A DNA stretch of 64,000 nucleotides from Phascolarctos cinereus (Eukaryota; Chordata; Mammalia; Diprotodontia; Phascolarctidae): NCBI RefSeq assembly GCF_002099425.1, contig NW_018343987.1, positions 9,983,501 to 10,047,500 on the forward strand, in the 5' to 3' direction. The notes beneath the pieces were generated by a model. The model had not been told where the DNA came from and ran no database searches. It worked only from the letters and a program-made list of their open reading frames with translations. Both the position numbers and the translations under genes were made by a program. Below are positions 52,980 to 63,430 of the stretch, in pieces. Each line of letters starts with the position of its first letter. Positions within the stretch are counted from its first letter, which is position 1.

Positions 52980-53490
52980 GCAATAGACTTCAAGTTGGCT
53001 TGGGTTTAGAATCAGGAACATCTGAGTTCCAGTCTTGACTTTGATATTTACTAAATGTATGATCTTGTCTCTTTACTTGCTATCTATTTGACCTTGGGCA
53101 AGTCACTTGATCTCTCTGGGTCTCAATTTCTTCACATGTAAAATGGGGAGATTGGACTAGATGATTACTGCGGCCTTTTAGAGGTCTAGTTTATGATCTT
53201 AGGCAGGTCACTTTCCCTTTCTAAGCCTCAGTTTTATCTGTCAAATGAGGGTAATATAATTTTTTAAAAAACCGTCTACCTAATTGGGTTGTTGTCAGGA
53301 AAGCACTTTGTAAACCGTGGCCTGATTTAATGGTGGGTGAGTGGGAGGGGACAGAAGTATGGGGGGTTGAATGATGAGACACTCCAGGAGACACTACCCC
53401 AGGCCAGCCCAGGCACCCTGGCATCCACTAAACTAGGCCTGGTACATAGTGGGCACTTCATCAATGCCTGTTGATTGACTGGCTGATTTA
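52980..53490 (+). repeat. MIR fragments and an L2 3' end
   Basis: 52985-53185 and 53187-53320 are consecutive sense MIR pieces ('CTTGGGCAAGTCACTTGATC', 'TTAGGCAGGTCACTTTCCC'). 53430-53485 is an L2 terminus (CCTGGTACATAGTGGGCACT). Confidence 0.75.
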
Positions 53491-53899
53491 GAGCACTCTA
53501 GAAATATGAACAATTATAGCTATTATTCTGTCAGGCCATTAAGAGGGGTTTTCAAGGATTCAAGTCTGCTGCTCTTTCCTTGCTTGGGAAAAATTGCAGT
53601 ACAAATGGCAAATGACCCATTTCTTTGGAGAAGGGAGCAGCGTTGGAAAGTGGGCTCACTAATGGGGACAGGGACAGAACGCTTGCCTGAACCTCAGAAT
53701 CTACGTGGAGAATTCTGAGTCAATGGATGGTGGTGGAGATGGTGTTGACTAAGGAGAAACAAGAAAACAGTCGGAGGGGAGTGGGTTAGACAGCAAAGAA
53801 AGACAAGGGCCAGAGGGGGCAAGAATCACAGCGACCAGTCAGGATCAGTGGTCCAGTCCCAAGTGTCCAGTCAGGATCAAAGGTATGACCTTGGCTATT
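53491..53899. other. Unassigned
   Basis: No repeat recognised. GTCAGGATCA occurs twice (about 53838 and 53870) in a short imperfect duplication. Confidence 0.35.
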
Positions 53900-54330
53900 A
53901 TACGCGAGTCTGTGTCTGGCCAGGCCGTGCCCTCCCCTGCCGGTGCCCGCACCTGGTTCCTAGCCAGCTGCCTAGCTCTGCCCCAGAAGTGGCTGCGCTC
54001 CAGAGGCAGGTGAGGGGGCCTCCTGAGCTCCCCTAGCAATTTGGAAAGCTCTGTGGGACGAGGGTAATAATCATTAACACTTACAGCGAATTTCAACTTC
54101 ACAGTGCTTTACAAACATTAACTAATTAGTCCGTGGGGATGAGAGGAGCCATATAAACGCACGGTTTATTATTTATTATTCATTTCTTTACCATCATTAA
54201 CGCTCCTAGGCTCGGGCAGTTTCTATGGCGAACTACAGTATTCGCAGGCATAAAACCGGATTGAGGAAAATACCAGGGCTGGGCGGTGGCCGGGACACTC
54301 AGAAGCGGCTTAGAATTCGCCTTGGCGTGG
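53900..54330. promoter_or_regulatory. CpG-bearing block with embedded MIR trace
   Basis: CpGs are unusually frequent for this window (ACGCGAG, CCGTGCC, GCCGGTGCCCGCACC, GGCGAACT, TTCGCAGG, AACCGG). 54063-54130 looks like a MIR 3' remnant ('TCACAGTGCTTTACAAACATTAAC'). The following AT-rich words (TTTATTATTTATTATTC) and ATAAACGCACGG suggest regulatory sequence. Confidence 0.4.
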
Positions 54331-54489
54331 AGTAGGGTGGGGTGCAGTGTGGGAGGGGAGACTCTAGCCCCCAATCTTCCGTGTCTGGGAGGGTCCAGAT
54401 GTGAGAGAACACGAATCTTTAAATTCGTCCCTCTCACCCCTTCCCCACCACCCTCTACCCCTAATAGCCGGGGACAAAGGAACCCGGGA

Positions 54490-54800
54490 GTGGCTTTTGC
54501 CTTTGTTCTCCACCCCAACTCCCATTCCTTTTTCCTCTTCTCTCATCCGTGTTTCCTTCCTCGGCCTCTTTTCCCTCTGTCTCTGGCTTTCTCCTCTGGC
54601 CTTCCTCCTCTCCTGTCTTCCTCCTCTCCTCCCTCTCCTCTTTTCTTTCCTTTTTTCCCCTCCATCTCTCCTGCGTTTTCTCTCGTCTCTCCTTTCTTCG
54701 CCTTTCGGTGTCTCCATTCCTCCGACTCTCCTTTCTCTTGTCTCCTGCCTTCTCCTCTCCTCTCTTCGTCCTCTCCTCGGTGTCTCCAGGTCCCCGCCTC
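54490..54800 (+). repeat. Polypyrimidine (CT-rich) tract
   Basis: About 300 bp overwhelmingly C and T with scattered CpGs. All long frames here (up to 213 residues) are S/L/P/F-rich or, on the other strand, R/E/K-rich, and come from the composition. Confidence 0.85.
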
Positions 54801-54829
54801 TCTATCCCCTGCTCCCGAGCTCTCTCCAC

Positions 54830-55260
54830 TACGAGTGTAAAAGCCCCTTTAGCAAGCCTGTCTCGTTTGCCACATCCGGACATCGGTACGGAACGCAAGC
54901 TGTTCCAGGCAATCAGCGAGCCCGGCTCCTGGAGACCAAATTGAAACTGTTGCGAACTAAAAGCTCCCCACTACACCTGAACAGGGGACAGATGTGCATC
55001 AATATTTATTCGGAACTCCCAGGAAACCTGGATGAAGTGTAATTATCTCAGCTCAATCAGCTCGGATTAGCATAACATCAAGTCACCCATCAGACGGAAG
55101 GTTTGATTTCGGGGATCAAAGCTCCGCGCTGTAGCCGCTGATTAATGGAGTATAAGAGACTGGCGAGAAGAAAGCCTCGCTGCTCTCCGTTAGCAGCAGC
55201 TGCACGGCTTTGATGCGCCAATTGTTGCCAAGTTAACTTCTCTCAAACTTCCTGCCCTTC
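54830..55260. promoter_or_regulatory. Strong candidate enhancer / conserved element
   Basis: Repeat-free and CpG-retaining. Motifs seen: ATCAATATTTATT (FOX/ONECUT-like, about 54997), TAATTA (55040-55045), GGATTAG (OTX-like, 55064-55070), two opposed TCF/LEF-like sites ATCAAAG (55115-55121) and CTTTGAT (55208-55214), GATTAAT (about 55140), E-box CAGCTG (55197-55202), CCAAT then ATTGTT (SOX-like, 55218-55226). TATAAG (55151-55156) could be a TATA box, but no exon follows. The function is inferred. Confidence 0.5.
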
Positions 55261-56160
55261 TCCTTTCCCCTTACCTTTCTACCCACCCCGCCGCACCCAT
55301 CTCCAGCTCACCAGGCAAGGTAGCCTCAGACTCAATCGGTAGATGCGCTGCAGAGAAAATCAGGACTCTGGCGCGGGATATATCAGGTGTGAAGGTTAGT
55401 CCCTCTTCTTTGTGACCTTGGGCAGGAGGACACTTAGCCTGCCTGAGCCTCGGTTTCAACAATTGACACATTAACAAGCAGTTATTATATTTCCCAGCTA
55501 TAAAAGAGTAGCCTTTCATTTCAGTCCATTTCAGTGCTTCACTGTATTGTGGGGATGACTTGGGGCTCCCAAAGTCTTCGTATGACATTGGTAGGAGTAG
55601 CTGGGGTCTGTCTGTCATCTGAGCAGTAGCCTTGCTATGTTCCTAGAGGTTCATCACTAGAAGGGTGGGTACCAGGGAATGAATTATGCCTTTGGCCATA
55701 GTGACTCTGGGTTGGCCACGCTAGAACATAGAAGGGTTGGCAGCCTCACTGACAGCAGAAATTCTCATGCTGGTGAAATCACATCTTGTAAATAAGTAAA
55801 AGACTGTATCTTAGTCCTTTGTTACCTCATCCTGTCATGGGGTGACTTTGGTATCTTGAAGGCCTGCCAGTAGAGTGCAATCTCTGGCAGACGCTTTGGT
55901 CCTGAGCTGGCCTCTAAGTCTATTGTCTGAAGACAGGCCTAGAACCTCCACAAGTGGGGAAGAAGGGTGGCCATTAGGTGATGGATTGGTTTTGGCCACA
56001 GCAACTCATCCTGGAGGGGGTACCATCTGCCGTGGTAGGGTGGAGGTGGAGGAAGGGGAGTGAGGGAGTGTCAGAGTGGATGAAATCATTTATCTTTTAA
56101 AGTGTTGAAGAAGTGAAACAGTGGGGTGGGGGTGAGCTTCTTGAGAGCTTTTTCTTTCCT
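55261..56160. other. Unassigned; one MIR trace
   Basis: 55405-55465 resembles MIR ('GTGACCTTGGGCAGGAGG', 'GCCTGAGCCTCGGTTTC'). No other repeat or exon recognised. Confidence 0.4.
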
Positions 56161-56164
56161 CCGC

Positions 56165-56815
56165 AGATTGTGGTATAGTGGAAAGTGTGCTGGATTTGAA
56201 TCCAAGAGACCTGGGGTCAAGTCCTATCCTAGTAAGTGGTAGATCTTGGTAGATTTCTGGCAATTCTCTCCAGCCCTCAGTTTCCTCATCAGCTAAACTG
56301 GGATTATAATACTGGTAATAACAACTGACATTTATATAAGAAGGAAGGTAATAAGCATTTATTAAATGCCTACTATATGTCAAATACTGCGTTAGTAACT
56401 TTACAATTATTATTTTGTTTGATCCTCACAGCAACGCTGAAAGGATAGTGCTATTATAATTATCCCCATTTTACCACTGGGCAAACTGAGGCAGGCAGTG
56501 GTTAAGTGTACCCAGGGTCACACAAGCTAGTAAGTGTCTGAATCAGGATTTGAACTCAGGTCTTCCTGACTTCAGGTGATTTCACTGTGCAACCTCGCTT
56601 TAATGCTTATCAGTCCTTTGCAGACATCTTTTTTGAGCCTTACTGCACTGTTAGCTAGGTGACATGATCTGTATTTTACACGTGACAAAACTGAAGTCAG
56701 AAAGGTTAAATGACTTGCTTATTGATCACATAGTAAGTGTTTAATTCAGGATTTGAACACAGTTCTTTCTGCTTTTAGAGCCAACATGCTGACCATTAGG
56801 CAGGCTGCTACCTAC
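56165..56815. repeat. Cluster of three MIR-type SINEs
   Basis: 56165-56325 is sense (TGGTATAGTGGAAAGTGTGC, 'CAGTTTCCTCATCAGC'). 56325-56610 is antisense ('AAGCATTTATTAAATGCC', 'GGATTTGAACTCAGGTC'). 56620-56815 is antisense and more decayed ('GGATTTGAACACAG'). Confidence 0.82.
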
Positions 56816-56984
56816 ACGTTGTAAGGATTTAAGCTGTTGCCCTTTGAAAACTATAGCATGCTATACAAATAAAAGGGATGGTAATCATATGCAAGATAAA
56901 CTACACAATAACATGTTGAATCCCTTGCAAAAGCACTCAAAATGCAAGCTGTGTTTTAAATATGTCTGCTCTCTGTTGTTGGTG

Positions 56985-57105
56985 GGGGCCATGACCATCT
57001 GTCTAGATGCTGTAGGAGAGATTCCCGTTCAGGTACGGGTTGGACTAGATAGCCTGAGATCCTTTCTAGTCCTGAGATTCTGATTTTGTTATTCTGTGAC
57101 TTGAA
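56985..57105 (+). repeat. L3/CR1 3' tail
   Basis: GGGTTGGACTAGATAGCCTG and 'AGATCCTTTCTAGTCCTGAGATTCTG' (abbreviated) match the CR1/L3 terminal block. Confidence 0.75.
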
Positions 57106-57249
57106 GTCCACCCGCTTCCCCCAACAGCCTTGTTTGAAAGGACATTGGCAGAGATGGTGATTTTTCTCCTGTTTCCATTCTGAGTGGGGTGATATGGGCA
57201 GATTAATGGCATGTGTAGCTTGGCACATTTTTCTGCTTGTCTCAAGATA

Positions 57250-57420
57250 CAACGATTCTTCTCAGGAGGCACTGGACACAAGTATTTATTGAGTACCTGC
57301 CATGTGCCTAACACAGTGTGTGTGGGGGATGGAAAAGAGGTAAAAAATGGGAACTCTGTTCTCTGGAAGCTTACATGCTTTTGGGCCAGGGGATGGAAAA
57401 GAGACATGCAAGAAACAGCT
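57250..57420 (-). repeat. L2 3' end
   Basis: AAGTATTTATTGAGTACCTG, 'CATGTGCCTAACACAG', 'CTCTGGAAGCTTACATG'. Confidence 0.7.
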
Positions 57421-57439
57421 GTCACTAACCTGCTATGTA

Positions 57440-58045
57440 CAAACAGTGGAAAGATAGAAGACCTGGGTCCATATCTTGGCCCTGCCTCTCATTGGTCACT
57501 TATTATTTGTGTGACTTTGAGTAAGTTAATTTTTCCCTCTCTGGACTTCAGTTTCATCATCTGTAAAACGAGAAGGGTGAACTATGTGATTTCTGAGGGC
57601 CTCTCCAGTGCTAGCATGCTATAACTCAGTGAATCAAAGGCAAAAATGTACAGTAAGCGCTATGGTTGTTAGAAGGGGAAAAGAGTCACCATGGGCCCTG
57701 GTTATTGCAATACAAAAGGCTTTGCCAACCATCTGTCATTTTATCCTTACAGTAGTCTGGTGTGATATATAGTACAGGTTATTTACTAATTTCTGTTTTA
57801 CAGATAAAGAAACTCAAGTTGAAGCAACTTATCCAAAGTCATACAACTAGTGGGTGGCAAAGCTGGGATTTGCCCAGTTTTTCTGACTCCAAATCACAGG
57901 ATCATTGATTTACAGCTAGAAAGGACTGTGGAGATCAGCCACCATCATTTTATAGATAGAAGAACTGGAACTCAAAGAAAGGTTAAGTGTTTAACTGAAG
58001 GTCACACAGGATGGAGAGAGGATATACCCAGATTATCTGTGAGTT
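57440..58045. repeat. MIR fragments, one sense and two antisense
   Basis: 57445-57635 is sense ('TTTGTGTGACTTTGAGTAAG', 'CAGTTTCATCATCTGTAAAACG'). 57700-57880 is antisense ('TTTTACAGATAAAGAAACTC'). 57890-58045 is antisense ('GATTTACAGCTAGAAAGGAC'). Confidence 0.75.
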
Positions 58046-58098
58046 TACTGCTGTCATTGCACTACACAATAAAAATATCAACAACAATGCTTATGTTA

Positions 58099-58590
58099 CC
58101 ACTACTACTACTATTACACTATTATTATTACTACTAATAGCTAGCACTACTATTACTAGTACTATTACACTATTATTACTGCTGTGACTATTATTACTAC
58201 TACTTTATTACTACTATTACATTATTATTATTATTATTATTACTACTACTACTACTACTTGTATTGCTAGCACTGCTATTACTACTACTATTATACTATT
58301 ATTACTACTTGTAATACTAGTAGGATTACTGGCACTATTATTACTATACTATTACACTGTTATTATTACTACTACTACTAGTATCACTAGTACTATTATC
58401 ACTATTATTGTTACTACTAGTATTACTAGCACTACTATTATCACTATTGTTACTACTACTACTACTACTACTACTACTATTACTGTTAGTAATGGCAGTA
58501 ATAATAAACTATGAGTGTTACTACTACTGCTACTGCTACTGATGTTGATGCTACCACTACTACCACTACTACTACCACTACTACTACTGA
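58099..58590 (+). repeat. TAC/TAT trinucleotide satellite-like repeat
   Basis: About 490 bp of ACT and ATT units with period-3 continuity, degenerate interruptions (TAGCAC, TGTTA) and loose higher-order repeats of the type 'ACTATTATTACTACTACT'. No coding meaning. Confidence 0.95.
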
Positions 58591-58639
58591 TAACTCATTT
58601 ATATAATACCTTCCTCAAAATAACCCTGTGAGTTATTGC

Positions 58640-60030
58640 AGAGTTTGTTCTGTGTCTGTTGTTCATATGGGGAGCACCGAAAGGCTATACGAATGCAGAT
58701 GCTCCCAACTGTTCTGCAACGGCTGCCTTCTGATCTCCTCCTTCAACTGAAACTGACCTCTAATGTTACCAGTGATCTCTTAATTGTCAAATCCAATGGC
58801 TTCTTCTCAATCTTTGTTTTCCTTGACCTCTCTGAAGAATCTAATACTGTCAAACAACTTCCTTCTAGAATCTCGTTCCTCTTTAGGTTGTCAGGTCGTT
58901 GATTTCTGCTAGCTCTCTTCCTATCTAGCTGGCCACTCCTCAGTCTCCCTTGCTGGTTCTTCATCCATGTCATCTCTTCTAAGTCTGTTCTGGGTCCCTT
59001 TCTCTTTTTGTCCCTTGGTGATCTCATAAGCTGTCATGGGGTTCAGTTATTACTCTATGCAGATGATTACCAATTCTACACATTCAGCCTTAGTTGCTCT
59101 CCTGAGCTACCATCTTGAATCTCCAGTTGTCTCTTGGAAATCTTGAGCTGGAGGTCCTGTAGGCATTTCAACTCAGCATATCCACATCACACGTATCTTC
59201 CTTGTAAACCCTCCCTTCTTCCAAACTTCTCTATAACTTTTGAGGGCACCACTGTGCTCCCAGGCAGCGTCATCCTTGACTCCTCAATCTCACTCACCCC
59301 ACTGATCCAGTCTATGCCTGAGCCTGTTGTTTTCTACCTTCACAACATCCTGTGCATATTGTCCCCTTCTTTCAACTCTTAACCACAGCCCTAGCTCAGC
59401 CTCACATCATTTCTCACCTGGATTATTATAATAGTTTTCTATTGCAATAGCTGGTTTCCCTGTCTCAAGGTTTTCTCCACTCTAATTCACCTTCCACTTA
59501 GTTGTCAAGGTGATCGTGTCCTCCTTCATCATTACGTCACTGAGCTCCAGTTGCTTCCTATAATTTTCAAGATCAAATATAAAGTCTTTTGTCTTATATT
59601 AAAACTCATCACAGCCTGAACCCTTCCTCTCTCCCCTCCACATACTCTACAATCCAGCTATATTGACTCACTAGTATTCCTAGAACATGGGGATGCACGG
59701 GCTGTCTCTCCCTCCTCATCTCTGCCTCCTGGCTTCCCTGGCTTCCCTCAAGACTCAGCTCCAATCCCACCTTGTGCCAGAGGCCTTTCCTGGTTCTCCC
59801 CCCTCCTCCCAGCTGCTAATACTTTCTCTTTCAATCAACTCTCTCTATATCTGATATATACCTAGTACCATTATTTACACTATAGAGTTTGTCGTCCCTA
59901 TGAGAATGTGTGCTCCTTGAGTGCAACGGACCTTTCCCTCCCCTTTCTTTGTATCCTCAGCTCTCAGTACAGTATCTGGCATATAGTAAAGGCTTAATGA
60001 ATGCTTGTTCACCAACTGACTGAACTGATA
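58640..60030 (+). repeat. Long L2 LINE, sense (RT to 3' end)
   Basis: The plus strand follows L2 ORF2: 58800-58860 reads FFSIFVFLDLSEESNTV (family FLDLSAAFDTV), YADD at 59056-59067 in LLYADDYQFYT, 59230-59285 FEGTTVLPGS ... VILDSS (family DGTTILPV..LGVILDSS), then 'GTCAAGGTGATCGTGTCC', 'CTCCTTGAGTGCAACGGACC' and the terminus 'GGCATATAGTAAAGGCTTAATGAATGC' (abbreviated). Several frame breaks, so not functional. L2 is long extinct in mammals. Confidence 0.92.
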
Positions 60031-60039
60031 GCCTTAGGG

Positions 60040-60480
60040 AGTTACTTGGGACTTGAAGAGGTTAAGTGACTTACCCAGAAGTTATAAAGTCAGTATGTAT
60101 TTAGTGATGGATTGTCTTCCTGATTCCAAGGCCTGTTCTCTATTTACTGTGTCTTGCTGCTTCTCATAATGCAAGTTTATTATTCCCATTTCTCAGATAA
60201 GGCAACAGAGGCCCTGAGGTATCTTAAAAGTATCAGTGGCAAAATGTGTTTTACATGACTGAGCGTGTATACCCTGTATCAAATGGCTTGCCTTCTCAAT
60301 GAAGGGGAGGGAAGGAGGATTTGGAACTCAAAATTTTTTAAAATGAATGTTTAAAATAGTTTTTACATTTAATTGGAAAAATAAAATATCTTTTAAAAAA
60401 AGCGTCAATGGCAAGATTCCATCCCTGGTACCTTGACTCGAGGTCTAACACTCTTTTCACTATTCCATGTGGTCTCAATA
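60040..60480 (-). repeat. MIR fragments, one split by a retroposon
   Basis: 60045-60165 ('GAGGTTAAGTGACTTACCC') and 60175-60245 plus 60405-60480 ('CAGATAAGGCAACAGAGG', resuming 'CAATGGCAAGATTCC', 'CACTCTTTTCACTATTCC'). Confidence 0.7.
60246..60404 (+). mobile_element. Poly(A)-tailed retroposon fragment, unnamed
   Basis: It ends ACATTTAATTGGAAAAATAA then AATATCTTTTAAAAAAAG. It is flanked by TCAGTGGCAAAAT (60233-60245) and TCAATGGCAAGAT (60405-60417), an imperfect TSD. I associate this tail with marsupial retroposons but cannot name it. Confidence 0.6.
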
Positions 60481-60529
60481 GCAGTTTGGCAGGGATAGTT
60501 TTGTGTAGGAGTGGAACCTTTAAGTAGCA

Positions 60530-60775
60530 ATTTTTGTGCCCGGGGCCAGCAGTATAAAACCCATCCTATGGTGTTAAATATGCTCTTAAATCAACTTTTT
60601 ATCAACTGACTTTTCTCTTACCACTGGACTTCAATGACTCTGGAGGAGAGACCGAGGCTGATGACTTTTCACAGCCCTGCCTTACTTAAATCCAATTCAT
60701 GAGCAAGTCAAGCTATCACCCTTGTGATGTCATTGGTTCTCTTTTCAAACAAAGAACAAGCAGCAACAGACAAAT
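60530..60775 (+). repeat. Probable marsupial SINE-like repeat
   Basis: 'CCACTGGACTTCAATGACTC', 'CCTTACTTAAATCCAATTC', GTGATGTCATTGGTTCTCTT, then AAAGAACAAGCAGCAACAGAC. It resembles a recurrent marsupial repeat with a CAACAAC-type tail; remembered, not searched. Confidence 0.5.
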
Positions 60776-61185
60776 ATAGTCTGGAAAGGAGGTCTTCTAC
60801 CTGGGGAACATTGACCAAGAGAGTCTGGGTCAGGGAGTAGCTTACCTTTGGCACAGATGCTGGGAGGCAGAAAAGAAGATTTCTGGTAACATCTTATTTT
60901 TAGCTACCACGGACACTAAGTTCTGTCATTCACACATTGATTACACATGCCAGTAGCTCCTTCAAAATTTGGGAGCCCTTAGGAAAAGTCCCTATTATCC
61001 CATCCTAATTGTGCCTCTGTGGGGGATTTGGATCATTTTTTATGTAACAGGTATGATTTGAACAGGCAGAAAGGAAGGGGGAGGGCCTTAAACGCAGGGG
61101 AAGCAGCAGGAGCAAAGGATGTAGAGATAAGAATGGATTTGCACTGAAGACAATATTTCATAGTTCACTTTTCCTTTCAAGAGCC
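60776..61185. other. Unassigned
   Basis: No feature recognised. Confidence 0.35.
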
Positions 61186-61189
61186 TAAA

Positions 61190-61385
61190 GTATGTTTATG
61201 TTTACAATTTTGCTGGCTCTTACCCAAGTTGTGTGAAGTTGGGGATTATTCTTCCAGTTTTACAGAGGGGGAAACTGAGATCTAAAGAGGTCAGGGTATT
61301 TGCTCCAAGGTCACAGACCAAATTAGTTACAGAACCAGGTTTAGCTTCCAGGGTGCTTGACTTCCAGTTCTGGATTCTTCTTATC
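61190..61385 (-). repeat. MIR fragment, antisense
   Basis: CCAGTTTTACAGAGGGGGAA, 'GATCTAAAGAGGTCAGGG', 'CAGAACCAGGTTTAGC'. Confidence 0.65.
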
Positions 61386-61685
61386 TGATGCTTAAAGAAG
61401 CATGTAGCTCCACCAGATTTGAGGATGCATAAGGGCATCTCAAATGAGTGGACCAGGAAGGCAGAGGAGAAACTTCCTGATATCCAGGCATTTCCACAAC
61501 CCAAGCCCTCTTTTCTGAAGAATTGAGGGCTTAGTTTATGTTCCTGGGCAGGGAGCTAAATCCTGGGAGTACTGGGCTGGCTGCCCAGAAGGTAAGAGGT
61601 CAGGGTATGGTCAGAGAAATGTCTTCCCAACCTAACCTCTCCAACCCTCCTTCATTAGTTAATCTCCTTATGAAATCTCTCCCTA
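61386..61685. other. Unassigned
   Basis: No feature recognised. Confidence 0.3.
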
Positions 61686-61805
61686 TGCAAGATGGAGTAG
61701 ATTTTTTCCCTCTCCCCTTTAATTAAGAACTAAATATAGATCTTAATTAAGGCACTGATGAATTTAATTTAGAGTGGCATTAGGGCCTTAACTTGCAGAG
61801 CTCAA
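61686..61805. promoter_or_regulatory. Homeodomain-motif-rich candidate element
   Basis: Repeat-free. TTAATTAAG occurs at 61719-61727 and again at 61743-61751 in mirrored context, then GATGAATTTAATTTAGAG and GGCATTAGGGCC. Such TAATTA-rich islands are typical of developmental enhancers. Inference. Confidence 0.4.
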
Positions 61806-62394
61806 CACTGTGTTTGTATAATGTAGGATATAAGCTAAATGAGTGCTTACTTGTTACTACCATAAATAATTCTCTTGCAAATCCCTTCCAAAGCACCACC
61901 AACACTAATCTTCTTCCCTTCTTCCTCCTCACCTTCAGAATAGTCATGGACACCCAGTGCCCAGCCCCATTTAGAGATTGCATCCTCAATGTCCACCTCC
62001 TGGACATCCTCCACCTTTACAGAGAACCAGGTGTTGAGAAACAGTCTGTCAGAGGTGGGTACCAATATCCTAGTGACTCGATCAGCAGGTCTCAGGAAGC
62101 TGATGTTACCCAAATAGCTCATCATCCACAGAGCCAATTGGCGTGTGTTCAGTCATTCTGCTGGAACACGAATCTTGTTCTGAAATTGTGGGAAAGGCGT
62201 GACTTTCAGTGACGGAGGAGCAGTGAAGGAAAACAAGGGACAAATAAACGAAGTCAGATAATGTGGCAAAGTGAAGGAAGCAATGGATCTTTGAATCTGG
62301 CTCAGTCGCTTGGAATCTGGCCTGTGTCACTTACTAGATGGATGACCTTAGGATGGATAGCTTTCTCCTGAGTTTTCCATGACCCCCCAGTTGA
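61806..62394. other. Unassigned
   Basis: Plus (139 residues) and minus (96 residues) frames overlap at 61793-62212 without a recognisable domain. Nothing else seen. Confidence 0.35.
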
Positions 62395-62520
62395 AAGTCA
62401 GTTAAACGATCAGTCAGGAAGGACATACTAAGCTCCTCCTATACTGTACCAGGGACTGTGCAACATATGAAGTATGCAAAGATGGAAACACAGTAGTCGT
62501 AGCTTACATTTTAAAGTAAG
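62395..62520 (-). repeat. L2 3' end
   Basis: 'TACTAAGCTCCTCCTATACTG', 'CCAGGGACTGTGCAAC', 'GTAGTCGTAGCTTACATTTT'. Confidence 0.65.
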
Positions 62521-62587
62521 GCCTCCCCTCTCAAATTTCCTAATGGCATTTTGTATAAATCTCTCCTTCCTATTACCGAATTCTCCC

Positions 62588-62832
62588 AGGCGGTGCAGAG
62601 GATAGAGAGCTGGGCTTGTAGTCAGGAAGACCTGAACTCTAATCTGACCTCAGACTCTTACCAGCTGTGTGACCACTTAACTGCTGTCTGCTTCAGTTTC
62701 CTCAACTGTAAAATGGGAATAATAATAGCACCTACTTTTCAGGGTTGTTGTGAGGATCAAATGAGATATTTGTAAAGCACTTAATGTAATGCCTTGCAAG
62801 TAGTAAGTGCTATATAAATGTTAGCTATATTT
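62588..62832 (+). repeat. MIR/CORE-SINE
   Basis: CAGGCGGTGCAGAGGATAGA, CAGTTTCCTCAACTGTAAAA, 'GTTGTTGTGAGGATCAAATG', 'AGTAAGTGCTATATAAATG'. Confidence 0.9.
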
Positions 62833-62837
62833 TATTA

Positions 62838-63087
62838 TTGGGGCAGCTGTGCAGCACAGTGGATAGAGTGCCAGACCAAGAGTCGAGAGGACATGAGTTC
62901 AAATCTGGCCTCAGATACTAACTAGTCAAGTGACTATAGGCAAGTCACTTAACCCTGTTTGCCTCAGTTTCCTCATCTGTAAAATGAGTTGGAGAAGGAA
63001 ATGGCAAACCACTTCAGTATTATCTCCAAGAAAACCCCAAATGGGGTCATGGAGAGTTAGACATGACTAATCAACTAAATAACAATA
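62838..63087 (+). repeat. MAR1-type SINE with microsatellite tail
   Basis: GGGGCAGCTGTGCAGCACAG, full core, GAGTTGGAGAAGGAAATGGC, 'GGGGTCATGGAGAGTTAGAC', and a tail AACTAAATAACAATAAAATG leading into GAT repeats. Confidence 0.94.
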
Positions 63088-63102
63088 AAATGATGATGAT
63101 GG

Positions 63103-63133
<31 letters not shown>

Positions 63134-63236
63134 GATGGTGATGGTGATGATGGTGATGGTGATGATGGTGATGATGGTGATGGTGATGATGGTGATGGTG
63201 ATGATGGTGATGATGGTGATGATGGTGATGATGATG

Positions 63237-63268
<32 letters not shown>

Positions 63269-63351
63269 GATGATGATGATGATGGTGATGGTGATGATGA
63301 TGATGATGATGATGGTGATGGTGATGATGATGATGATGATGATGGTGATGG

Positions 63352-63406
<55 letters not shown>

Positions 63407-63430
63407 GATGATGATGGTGATGATGGTGAG
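63088..63430 (+). repeat. (GAT/GGT)n microsatellite with 30-bp higher-order units
   Basis: About 340 bp of GAT units regularly varied by GGT. GGTGATGGTGATGATGA recurs at 63284, 63314 and 63344, an exact 30-bp period. All frames are artefacts (poly-Met/Val, poly-Ser, poly-His, poly-Ile). Confidence 0.98.

Noticed and set aside
54286-55042. Proline/serine/leucine-rich frames of 184 and 213 residues, and R/E-rich frames opposite
   Set aside because: They result from the CT-rich tract. No start context, splice signal or domain supports a gene.
55141-55200. TATAAG as a core promoter
   Set aside because: A single TATA-like word without an identifiable transcript or exon; kept only as part of the enhancer candidate.
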